Below are positions 8,951 to 16,036 of a stretch of 64,000 bases of DNA, one piece after another. Below the pieces are notes generated by a model. That model was not told the origin of the DNA. It did no database searches and worked only from the letters and a program-made list of their open reading frames with translations. Source of the stretch: Paenibacillus sp. DMB5 (GTDB lineage Bacteria > Bacillota > Bacilli > Paenibacillales > Paenibacillaceae); NCBI RefSeq assembly GCF_001517085.1, contig NZ_LRAC01000134.1, positions 1 to 64,000 of the forward strand. Direction: 5' to 3'. The translations under genes were made by a program, and so were the position numbers. Every line of letters starts with the position of its first letter. The stretch's first letter is position 1.

Positions 8951-9399
8951 TTATTCAAAAACCTCTACATATGCATGCTTGCCGCGCAATGTCTCTACAA
9001 CCTCATTATAATGCTCCTCTGTAGTTTTCAGGGACATTACAATGTGCACATCACTCAAATCGACATCATCGTTGACATTGGTATCACGCAGAATATCATT
9101 GTCTGCGTCAACGTCGCACGTCTCAGCCCTTCATCATCGTTGTCGACTACTGCCGGAACCACCGCAGCTCCGCTCAATGCTCCCGCTGTTCCTGCCACGC
9201 CCATTGTCCCGCCGGTAATCACTGAATTGTTGTACGGAACTAGCGGCAAAAGAAGATTCGGTCTGCGGTCCCTGCCGGAATCCAGGGGATCTGTCAGCTG
9301 AGAAATTTCCAGAGCCTCCACACTATATGGAATCAATGCCGTTTTCGCGCCCTCCGCTTCACTTTCCGTTCTGAAATAAGCCTGAATTCTTCTGGTCAT
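8951..9399 (-). CDS. Uncharacterised stress-like protein, frameshifted
   Basis: The start is ATG 9399 (MTRRIQAYFRTESEAEGAKT) with AAGGAGG eight bases upstream. The frame holds an N-terminal alpha/beta segment, then a Gly/Ala-rich patch (GGTMGVAGTAGALSGAAVV) that may be a glycine-zipper membrane or association segment, then DNDDEG. Near the GGG run at 9127-9129 the frame breaks. One base out of phase the sequence continues as ETCDVDADNDILRDTN, VDLSDVHIVMSLKTTEEHYN and KHAYVEVFE, ending at TAA 8951-8953. Adding one G restores about 149 residues. The layout resembles small general-stress proteins of Bacillota, but I do not recognise a named family. Its neighbour is a PfpI-type protein, which fits a stress role only as inference. 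Confidence 0.7.
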
Positions 9400-9427
9400 G
9401 ATTGTTCCCTCCTTCAATATTGGTTGA

Positions 9428-9934
9428 TTACAGGACCTTCAGCAGCTCGCGCACAAAGGCAGGTTCATCTTTCGGGGTGCGCGATGTTATATAATTGCCG
9501 TCAACGACGACCTCTTCATCCTTAAACTCCGCTCCGGCGTTAACGACATCATCCTTGAGCGGCGGGTAGGAGGTGATGGTGCGTCCTTGAAGCAGGTCTG
9601 CACTGATCAGAATCTGCGGTCCATGGCAGATAGATGCAATCGGAGTACCGGAAGCATCGGCTTCCTTCACAAAAGCAAGAATGCCTTCATCCAGCCGCAG
9701 ATTTTCGGGTGACGAACCGCCTGGAATCACGATTGCGTCATAGTCACCGGCCTTTACCTCGCTGATTGCTTTATCTGTAGCATAGGAAACGTTTCCCTTT
9801 TTGCCCAGTAGCGTTTCATTCTTTTTCAGACCTATAATTTCAGCCTGATGTCCTGCTTGTATAACTTCATCGTAAGGTACTTTCATTTCGGAATCTTCAA
9901 AACCGCTGGCGAGCAGAAATGCTACTTTACTCAT
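9428..9934 (-). CDS. PfpI/DJ-1 family protein (general stress protein 18-like)
   Basis: A 168-residue member of the DJ-1/PfpI class I glutamine-amidotransferase-like superfamily. It has the nucleophile elbow ASICHGPQIL, whose Cys (about residue 103) is the expected catalytic residue, followed by His. The acidic E13 of ASGFEDSE and the GG-S loop VIPGGSSPENLR are also present. Length is normal. Members are described as deglycases, proteases or chaperones in stress; which activity applies cannot be read from sequence. It lies 28 bases upstream of the stress-like gene ending at 8951, so the two probably form an operon. Confidence 0.9.
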   Translation of the reverse strand: MSKVAFLLASGFEDSEMKVPYDEVIQAGHQAEIIGLKKNETLLGKKGNVSYATDKAISEVKAGDYDAIVIPGGSSPENLRLDEGILAFVKEADASGTPIASICHGPQILISADLLQGRTITSYPPLKDDVVNAGAEFKDEEVVVDGNYITSRTPKDEPAFVRELLKVL

Positions 9935-10289
9935 TGGATAAGTTCTCCTCTCCGCTATTTTGTTCTCGCTTTCTTATTACCCGCAATATCCGGATTTCTA
10001 ACGACCCAAGGTGTGCTCGATTGATTGAACTTATAATTTCCCATTTCGGGATGAGTCATCACTCCAGAGAATGTTTGGACTTCCGGCCGCTGTTGTCTGC
10101 AGATTTCTTCATTTGTACCGCTGTTCGCGGTTGAAATCCGCAGACGGCATATGCTTCCGTAGCGAGCTTTTCTACGAAAAGCTTTCAGGCGGACGCTACC
10201 GCTCCTACAGTTCCAAAATTCTCCTCCATCATTCTTCCCTAATTTAATATTTTTCTGTTCAATCTGGTACCGGAACTTTCCGGGTTTCT
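9935..10289. other. Intergenic region with nested hairpins
   Basis: No convincing gene is seen here. Inside, GTCTGCAGATTT (10095-10106) and AAATCCGCAGAC (10134-10145) form an 11/12 inverted repeat around an inner ACCGC/GCGGT stem (10117-10131). This is followed by GTAGCG...CGCTAC (10159-10199) enclosing the perfect palindrome AGCTTTTC-TAC-GAAAAGCT (10165-10183). The density of hairpins suggests a dispersed intergenic repeat or a structured RNA. Confidence 0.5.
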
Positions 10290-10469
10290 TCAGGTGCGCG
10301 GAAGCAGCCCCCGACTTCTGCCCTTCATGAGCGCAAGATCTTCCTCCTGCCTTGCTTCTTTCGCTGCCGCCGATGCTTCCGCAGCACTGCCTGCCGTGTA
10401 GGCCGGAACGCGGGTCCATGCCCATGATTTCGGAGAATATCTCATCTTCGGATTACCTACCCCTGACAA
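10290..10469 (-). CDS. Small hypothetical protein (59 aa)
   Basis: A short frame not recognisable by homology. It starts with TTG at 10469, nine bases after a strong AGGGAGG site; an in-frame ATG at 10445 with AGGGGTAGG upstream is an alternative. The predicted 59-residue product begins MSGVGNPKMRYSPKSWAW, has an Ala/Glu-rich centre (AGSAAEASAAAKEARQEED) and a basic C-terminus ending RGLLPRT. No signal peptide or membrane segment is visible. It is monocistronic between dtd and pfpI. Support is the ribosome binding site and protein-like composition; the overlapping 156-residue frame on the same strand looks spurious. Confidence 0.45.
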   Translation of the reverse strand: MSGVGNPKMRYSPKSWAWTRVPAYTAGSAAEASAAAKEARQEEDLALMKGRSRGLLPRT

Positions 10470-10585
10470 AATTTCAATCCTCCCTAGTTTATCCTGTACA
10501 AGCTGGCTCTATCCCCGTGCAGACGCTAACCCAAACACTCTATGAGGACTTCAACACCCCCGGCAGCCTATAATAGCTGCATTAT

Positions 10586-10627
10586 AAAAAAAGCCGCAGG
10601 CTGCTCCTATAGGGAACAACCTGCGGC
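10586..10627 (-). terminator. Rho-independent terminator after dtd
   Basis: GCCGCAGG (10593-10600) pairs with CCTGCGGC (10620-10627); on the minus strand a run of T follows. It closes the rel-dtd operon. Confidence 0.85.
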
Positions 10628-10655
10628 ATGTCACATATTCATTTTAGTAGCTTCT

Positions 10656-11099
10656 CTAGTCCCGGCTGTCCAGGATCAGCGTAACCGGTCCCCAGTTGGT
10701 GAATGAGACGTCCATCATGGCCCCGAACACGCCGGTCTCCACCTGAAGTCCGCCGGCTCTCAGCTCCTGGTTAAAGTAATCATAGAGCTGCTTAGCCTCG
10801 GCTGGAGCCGCTGCAGCCATGAAGTTCGGGCGCCGTCCCTTGCGGCAGTCCCCGTACAAAGTGAACTGTGATACAGATAGAACGGCTCCTCCGGTATCCA
10901 TTACACTAAAGTTCATTTTGCCGGCCTCATCTTCGAAGATGCGCAGTCCGGCTATTTTGTCAGCCAGATATTTGGCATCCTTCTCCGTATCTCCATGCGT
11001 CACGCCGATCAACAGCATCAAGCCTTCGCTAATGGCTCCTGTTACCGTCCCGTCGACTGTAACTTTTGCTTCCTTACAGCGTTGTACCACTGCTCTCAT
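10656..11099 (-). CDS. dtd: D-aminoacyl-tRNA deacylase
   Basis: A 147-residue enzyme that hydrolyses D-amino acids (and glycine mischarged on tRNA-Ala) from tRNA. Both family motifs are present: SQFTLYGDCRKGRRPNF around residues 78-94 and the C-terminal TNWGPVTLILDS containing the cross-subunit Gly-Pro-x-Thr motif. Normal length. It starts 21 bases after the rel stop, matching the relA-dtd order of Bacillus. Confidence 0.97.
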   Translation of the reverse strand: MRAVVQRCKEAKVTVDGTVTGAISEGLMLLIGVTHGDTEKDAKYLADKIAGLRIFEDEAGKMNFSVMDTGGAVLSVSQFTLYGDCRKGRRPNFMAAAAPAEAKQLYDYFNQELRAGGLQVETGVFGAMMDVSFTNWGPVTLILDSRD

Positions 11100-11120
11100 T
11101 GCGACTTTCAGCTCCTTGCC

Positions 11121-13340
11121 CTATTGCATAATCCGGTTAACTGTATATACATCCTTCACACGCTTCACCCGGTCGACAACCGACTGCAGATGATCGGTAT
11201 TGCGGATGAGAATCGTCATGTGAATCATCGCCATCTTATTCTTGTCAGAGCGTCCGGTAACGGCCGAAATATTCGTTTTGCTCTCAGACACCGCCTGCAG
11301 CACTTCATTAAGCAGACCGTTGCGGTCATGGCCTGTAATCTCAATATCAACGCTGTAGTTGGCCTCCATGCTGCCTTCCCACTCCACTTCAATCACCCGT
11401 GCTGATTCTTCCCCGTCACCGTCGGTCGGAATATTCGGACAATCCTCACGGTGCACAGACACGCCGCGCCCGCGGGTTACATATCCGACAATATCGTCAC
11501 CCGGTACGGGGTTGCAACATCGCGCGAAGCGGACAAGCAGGTTATCAATGCCCTTGACGCGCACACCGTTGGTAGGCTGGTTACGGTTGCCGCCGCTGGA
11601 TTTGATCTCCTTCATCTCGGTAGACAATTCCAGATGGTTGGCAGCTTCCTCCTGCTCCCTGCGCAGCTTCTCGGTCAGCTTATTCGCGATCTGCGAGGCG
11701 GTAATCCCTCCGAATCCGACTGCGGATAGCATATCCTCGACGTCGCCGAAGGCGAACTTCTTGGCCACATCGCTCAGCTTATCCTCGGTCAGGAAATCGG
11801 AAACCTCCATGTTAAGCCGCTTCAGCTCGCGTTCGACTGCTTCGCGGCCTTTTTCGACATTTTCCTCGCGCTTCTCTTTCTTGAACCACTGCTTGATCTT
11901 GCTGCGCGCATGGGAAGATTGGGCAATCTTCAGCCAGTCGCGGCTCGGGCCGTAAGAATTCTTGGAAGTGAGGATCTCTACTATATCCCCGGTCTTCAGC
12001 TTATGGTCGAGCGGCACAATCCGCCCGTTCACCTTGGAGCCGATGGTCCGGTTACCGACCTCTGTATGAATCCGGAAAGCAAAATCCAGCGGAACAGAGC
12101 CCGCCGGCAATTCCACAACCTCGCCCTTTGGCGTAAAAACAAAAACAAGGTCAGAGAAAAAGTCCATCTTAAGCGATTCCACGAACTCCTCGGCATCCTT
12201 GGCTTCATGCTGCAGCTCCAGGATTTCCCGGAAAAACGGCATGCGGTTCTCCGGATTTCCGCTGTTGCTGGTGCCTTCTTTATATGCCCAGTGTGCGGCA
12301 ATCCCGAATTCCGCCGTCCGGTGCATTTCCCAGGTACGGATCTGCACTTCAGTCGGCTCTCCGCCCGGACCTACCACGGTTGTATGCAGGGACTGGTACA
12401 TGTTCGCTTTAGGCATGGCGATATAATCCTTGAACCGGCCGGGCATCGGCTTCCAAAGAGTATGAATAATCCCTAAAGTAGCGTAACAGTCCTTAATATT
12501 ATCAACAATAATCCGGATCGCCAGCAGATCATAAATCTCATTGAACTGCTTGTTTTTAGTGCTCATTTTGTTATAGACGCTGTATATATGCTTGGGACGT
12601 CCGGACAGATCCCCTTCGATCCCCATTTCATCAAGCTTGGCGCGTATTCTGCCGATAACACTGTCAATGAACTGCTCACGCTCTGCCCGCTTCTTATGCA
12701 TCAGGTTCGCAATACGGTAGTATTGCTGAGGATTCAGGTAACGGAGGGCAATATCCTCCATCTCCCATTTAATCGCCGAAATACCCAAACGGTCAGCTAT
12801 CGGACAAAAAATCTCCAGCGTCTCGTAGGAAATCCGCCGCTGGCTCTCCTCAGACTGATACTTGAGCGTCCGCATGTTATGCAGCCGGTCCGCCAGCTTG
12901 ATCACAATGACCCGGATATCCTGAGCCATGGCGATAAACATTTTGCGGTAGTTCTCGTTCTGCTGCTCTTCCTTGGAGCGGAAGCGGATGCGTTCCAGCT
13001 TGGTCAGACCATCCACCAGCATGGCACAGGTATCGCCGAACTTCTCGCGGATCTGCTCCAGCGACACCGTTGTATCTTCAACGACATCATGCAGAAGTGC
13101 TGCAATAATGGAAATAACGTCCATCTGCATATTGACGACAATATCTGCAACCGCCAGCGGATGCAGGATATAGGGCTCCCCCGATTTGCGTACCTGGCCG
13201 TGATGAGCCTGGTCGGCAAACTCATACGCTTCCCGGATGCGGAGAAGATCTTTTTCTTTTATATAGGCGCCGGCCTTTTCAACTAATTGCTCTATGCCCA
13301 TTCTCGTCGTATCCGTTTCCTTTCTATAAGAAAACTCCAT
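11121..13340 (-). CDS. relA: Bifunctional (p)ppGpp synthetase/hydrolase Rel
   Basis: A RelA/SpoT homologue of 739 residues controlling the stringent response. Domains in order: HD hydrolase (ALLHDVVEDT and RLHNMRTL, about residues 40-200), synthetase (GRPKHIYSVYNKM and the YQSLHTTVVGPGGEPTEVQI region, about 230-360), TGS (VFTPKGEVVELPAGSVPLDFAF), zinc-finger/RIS region (RFARCCNPVPGDDIVGYVTRG) and a C-terminal ACT domain. Both catalytic domains look intact. The start is uncertain: ATG at 13340 has a poor ribosome site, and ATG at 13301 (MGIEQLVEKAGAYIKEKD) aligns better with other Rel starts. Confidence 0.97.
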   Translation of the reverse strand: MEFSYRKETDTTRMGIEQLVEKAGAYIKEKDLLRIREAYEFADQAHHGQVRKSGEPYILHPLAVADIVVNMQMDVISIIAALLHDVVEDTTVSLEQIREKFGDTCAMLVDGLTKLERIRFRSKEEQQNENYRKMFIAMAQDIRVIVIKLADRLHNMRTLKYQSEESQRRISYETLEIFCPIADRLGISAIKWEMEDIALRYLNPQQYYRIANLMHKKRAEREQFIDSVIGRIRAKLDEMGIEGDLSGRPKHIYSVYNKMSTKNKQFNEIYDLLAIRIIVDNIKDCYATLGIIHTLWKPMPGRFKDYIAMPKANMYQSLHTTVVGPGGEPTEVQIRTWEMHRTAEFGIAAHWAYKEGTSNSGNPENRMPFFREILELQHEAKDAEEFVESLKMDFFSDLVFVFTPKGEVVELPAGSVPLDFAFRIHTEVGNRTIGSKVNGRIVPLDHKLKTGDIVEILTSKNSYGPSRDWLKIAQSSHARSKIKQWFKKEKREENVEKGREAVERELKRLNMEVSDFLTEDKLSDVAKKFAFGDVEDMLSAVGFGGITASQIANKLTEKLRREQEEAANHLELSTEMKEIKSSGGNRNQPTNGVRVKGIDNLLVRFARCCNPVPGDDIVGYVTRGRGVSVHREDCPNIPTDGDGEESARVIEVEWEGSMEANYSVDIEITGHDRNGLLNEVLQAVSESKTNISAVTGRSDKNKMAMIHMTILIRNTDHLQSVVDRVKRVKDVYTVNRIMQ

Positions 13341-13613
13341 GACAGGAGTTTCTCGAAAATGTTGTTAAACCTATGCGTTTAGATAAATTCCGAATCCTGC
13401 ATAATAAAATAAACCCGCAAGTGAAACCCTATTTGCAGGCCTTCAGCTCCTTTGAGCTGCACTACACGCAGTTTAAAGTTGTTTATAATTATGACGCTTA
13501 GGATGCATTACGTCAACACTTCCCATTGCCTGGCATACAGCCGTTTCTGCAGGGAATAGAAGAATAATTTATGACAAAAACAAATAAAGTCTAACATTGT
13601 TCAAAAAATGTTG
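13341..13613. other. Divergent intergenic region between rel and uraA
   Basis: No gene is seen. It contains a small hairpin CAGCTC-CTTT-GAGCTG (13444-13459) and, just upstream of the uraA promoter, an inverted repeat AACATT...AATGTT (13593-13612) that could be an operator. I saw no PyrR-type attenuator or known riboswitch. Confidence 0.4.
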
Positions 13614-13642
13614 TTGTCAAACGGCGTCGTACTATTTAATCT
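13614..13642 (+). promoter_or_regulatory. Sigma-A promoter of uraA
   Basis: TTGTCA (13614-13619) and TAATCT (13637-13642) are separated by 17 bp, about 60 bases upstream of the uraA start. Confidence 0.65.
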
Positions 13643-13703
13643 AGTAAAGGCGGTTTTCGCCAGGTTAAGACAAAACTACATAGAGAAAGAGAAGTGAACT
13701 CCA

Positions 13704-15014
13704 TTGCAACGCGAAATTCAAGTTAACGAGAAACTCCCGTTAGGCCCAGGCTTTCTCCTGAGTCTGCAGCATCTGTTCGCCATGTTCGGCAGCACCGTGC
13801 TCGTCCCTAACCTGTTCGGGGTAGATCCCGGCATGATCCTGCTGATGAACGGTATCGGCACACTGCTCTATATTCTGATCTGCCGCGGCAAAATCCCGGC
13901 CTACCTCGGGTCAAGCTTCGCTTTCATCTCACCGGTGCTCAGTGTGCTGGATAAATATCAGGGAGATCATCAGCATGGATATTCGCTTGCACTGGGAGCG
14001 TTTATTGTTACCGGTGTTATCTTTATTCTTGTCGCATTAATCATCCGTTATGCCGGAACCGGCTGGATTGATGTTGTATTCCCTCCTGCTGCCATGGGTG
14101 CTATCGTAGCAACAATCGGACTTGAGCTGGTACCGGTTGCCGCACGCATGTCCGGACTGATTGCTCCTGAAGGCGTTGCGGTTGCAGACTGGACTCCGGA
14201 CGGTAAGGCTATTACATTGTCATTGGTCACACTGGGAGTTACCGTTATCGGTTCTGTTATGTTCCGCGGCTTCCCCAAAATCATCCATATCCTCATCGGT
14301 ATCGTAACCGGTTATGTGCTTGCCTATATTATGGGACAGGTCAATACCGGAGCTATTGCCGACGCCAGTTTCCTATCCCATCCGACGATTACTACTCCTT
14401 CATTCGATTGGCAGGTTATCCTGACCATCATTCCTGTATCCCTGGTTGTAATTGTTGAACATATCGGCCATCTGCTTGTAACCAGCAATATTGTCGGCAA
14501 AGACCTGACCAAAGATCCCGGACTTGACCGTTCCCTGCTCAGTAACGGGATATCGACTGTGCTTTCCGGCTTTGTAGGCTCCACACCAAACACTACTTAC
14601 GGTGAAAATATCGGCGTTATGGCTTTGACCAAAGTATACTCGGTATTCGTAATCGGCGGAGCGGCCATCATCGCCATTCTGCTCTCGTTCTCCGGTACCT
14701 TCTCCTCCATTATCGCGAATATCCCGCAGCCGGTTATGGGCGGTGTATCCCTGCTGCTGTTCGGCGTTATTGCCGCATCGGGTTTGCGTATTTTTGTAGA
14801 ACAAAAGGTTGATTTCTCCAAAGCCAGCAATATGATTCTGGCCACTTTGGTGCTTGTTGTCGGCATCAGCGGCATCTCGCTCAATATTGCCGGCGTACAG
14901 CTCAAAGGTATGGCACTGGCTACTATTGTTGGTATCGTGCTGTCCCTGTTCTTCAAGCTGATCGAAGTGCTGGGCTTGTCCAATGAACAGGATTCGGAGA
15001 AAACTGCACACTAA
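13704..15014 (+). CDS. uraA: Uracil/xanthine permease (NCS2 family, UraA/PyrP type)
   Basis: A 436-residue nucleobase-cation symporter, probably importing uracil with protons. It starts at TTG 13704, giving MQREIQVNEKLPLGPGFLL. The UraA/PyrP signature features are present: LPLGPGFLLSLQHLFAMFGSTVLVP at the N-terminus, the conserved VVIVEHIGHL glutamate helix (TM8) and TTYGENIGVMALTKVYS in TM10, which carry the substrate-binding glutamates. Twelve or more hydrophobic segments are evident. It is the only plus-strand gene in the hisS-recJ block and converges on apt, separated by a bidirectional terminator. Confidence 0.9.
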   Translation: MQREIQVNEKLPLGPGFLLSLQHLFAMFGSTVLVPNLFGVDPGMILLMNGIGTLLYILICRGKIPAYLGSSFAFISPVLSVLDKYQGDHQHGYSLALGAFIVTGVIFILVALIIRYAGTGWIDVVFPPAAMGAIVATIGLELVPVAARMSGLIAPEGVAVADWTPDGKAITLSLVTLGVTVIGSVMFRGFPKIIHILIGIVTGYVLAYIMGQVNTGAIADASFLSHPTITTPSFDWQVILTIIPVSLVVIVEHIGHLLVTSNIVGKDLTKDPGLDRSLLSNGISTVLSGFVGSTPNTTYGENIGVMALTKVYSVFVIGGAAIIAILLSFSGTFSSIIANIPQPVMGGVSLLLFGVIAASGLRIFVEQKVDFSKASNMILATLVLVVGISGISLNIAGVQLKGMALATIVGIVLSLFFKLIEVLGLSNEQDSEKTAH

Positions 15015-15056
15015 GTCGTAAGAGCTGAATATATTAGCTAACTATATAAACAAAAA

Positions 15057-15168
15057 AGAGCCATCCCGTTAAGCTGATTGATGCAATTATTTGAGAACTT
15101 TTCCCCTGTTTTCCTATTGGCTATATAGTAGATATTAACGGGGTGCGGCATACCGGTTCTCATGGCTA
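15057..15168 (-). ncRNA. Candidate structured RNA with interleaved stems (pseudoknot)
   Basis: Three complementary pairs occur within 112 bases: AGCCAT (15059-15064) with ATGGCT (15162-15167), CCCGTTAA (15065-15072) with TTAACGGG (15135-15142), and TGAGAAC (15092-15098) with GTTCTCA (15156-15162). The second and third cross each other, as in a pseudoknot enclosed by the first. On the minus strand the last arm is followed by CTTTTTTG, so it could be a self-terminated RNA on that strand. I do not recognise a known riboswitch or ribozyme consensus. Strand and reality are uncertain. Confidence 0.4.
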
Positions 15169-15202
15169 GGTATGTTTCAAAGAAAGCCGTGTGCGGCATT
15201 AG

Positions 15203-15247
15203 TAAAAAAAGTGGACGGTTGTCGTTATTCGACAACGTCCACTTTTT
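15203..15247. terminator. Bidirectional terminator between uraA and apt
   Basis: GTGGACGGTTGTCG (15211-15224) pairs with CGACAACGTCCAC (15230-15242) with one bulged base. An A-run lies on the left and a T-run on the right, so it can terminate both converging genes. Confidence 0.85.
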
Positions 15248-15288
15248 ATTTCCCGGGAAAAGCTCCACGGGAGCATTTTACAATTCGT

Positions 15289-15807
15289 TTAGTCTTCGTA
15301 TGTCAGCAGGGATACAACTTCGATGTCCGAAAGCTTGTTGCGGCCGGCCAGTTGTACCAGCTCAATCAGGAATGCTGCTCCGACAACCTTACCTCCGAGC
15401 TGTTCAACCAGGCTGACAGAAGTAGCAATCGTTCCGCCAGTTGCCAGAAGGTCATCAGCAATCAGCACATTTTGGCCCGGCTTGATAGCATCGGTGTGAA
15501 CAGCAAGTGTATCTTTGCCGTATTCCAGGTCATAGCCAACTTCGATTGTTTCGTACGGGAGCTTGCCGCTTTTACGGATAGGAACAAAGCCCACTCCCAG
15601 CGCATAAGCCAGTGGAGCGCCAACTACAAAGCCGCGGGCTTCCGGTCCGGCAATGACATCAATGTTCAGATGGGATACCAGCGCTTTAAGCTCGTCAATC
15701 GCTGCGCGGTAAGCTTCGCCGTCTTTAAGCAGGGTGGTAATATCTTTAAAGCTGATTCCCGGCTGCGGGAAATCTTCAATTACGCGAATGTTGTTTTTGA
15801 AATCCAA
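15289..15807 (-). CDS. apt: Adenine phosphoribosyltransferase
   Basis: A purine salvage enzyme making AMP from adenine and PRPP. It has the PRPP-binding motif VLIADDLLATGGTIATSV (about residues 115-132) and the upstream AGPEARGFVVGAPLAYAL. The start is placed at TTG 15807, nine bases after AGGAG, giving MDFKNNIRVIEDFPQPGISF, which matches family N-termini. The ATG at 15816 is only one base from the Shine-Dalgarno. Length is 172 residues. It follows recJ in the usual recJ-apt-rel order. Confidence 0.96.
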   Translation of the reverse strand: MDFKNNIRVIEDFPQPGISFKDITTLLKDGEAYRAAIDELKALVSHLNIDVIAGPEARGFVVGAPLAYALGVGFVPIRKSGKLPYETIEVGYDLEYGKDTLAVHTDAIKPGQNVLIADDLLATGGTIATSVSLVEQLGGKVVGAAFLIELVQLAGRNKLSDIEVVSLLTYED

Positions 15808-15825
15808 TAGTATCATCTCCTAAAA

Positions 15826-16020
15826 GTTTGTGAGGATTACCTCACCGATTCGCTTCGAACAAACTCACTTCGGAAGCATCTGCTTGGTTTGTGAGGATTA
15901 CCTCACCGATTCGCTTCGAACAACTCACTTCGGAAGCATGTGCTTGGTTTTGTGAGCATCCGCCCACTTTAATTGCTTCGTACAAAACTCGCTCCGGAAG
16001 CGTCTGCTTGGTTTGTGAGC
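15826..16020. repeat. Tandem repeat of about 61 bp, three copies, between apt and recJ
   Basis: Two nearly identical copies (15826-15886 and 15887-15946) begin GTTTGTGAGGATTACCTCAC and end CTTCGGAAGCATNTGCTTG. They differ by one A and one substitution. A third degenerate copy (15947 to about 16010) keeps the TTGTGAG and TCCGGAAGCGTCTGCTTG parts, and a fourth starts GTTTGTGAGC. No open frame covers it. Recent duplication or a regulatory/recombination-prone spacer are both possible. Confidence 0.85.
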
Positions 16021-16036
16021 TTAAGCCCGTCCCAGC

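Noticed and set aside
9955..10425. 156-residue minus-strand frame
   Set aside because: Composition is not protein-like and it runs through several hairpins; the 59-codon frame in another phase (10290-10469) has the better ribosome site.
15038..15268. 76-residue minus-strand frame between uraA and apt
   Set aside because: It runs through the bidirectional terminator and the interleaved repeats; no ribosome site.
15826..16020. CRISPR-like repeats
   Set aside because: The repeats are directly tandem with no unique spacers and no cas genes nearby.
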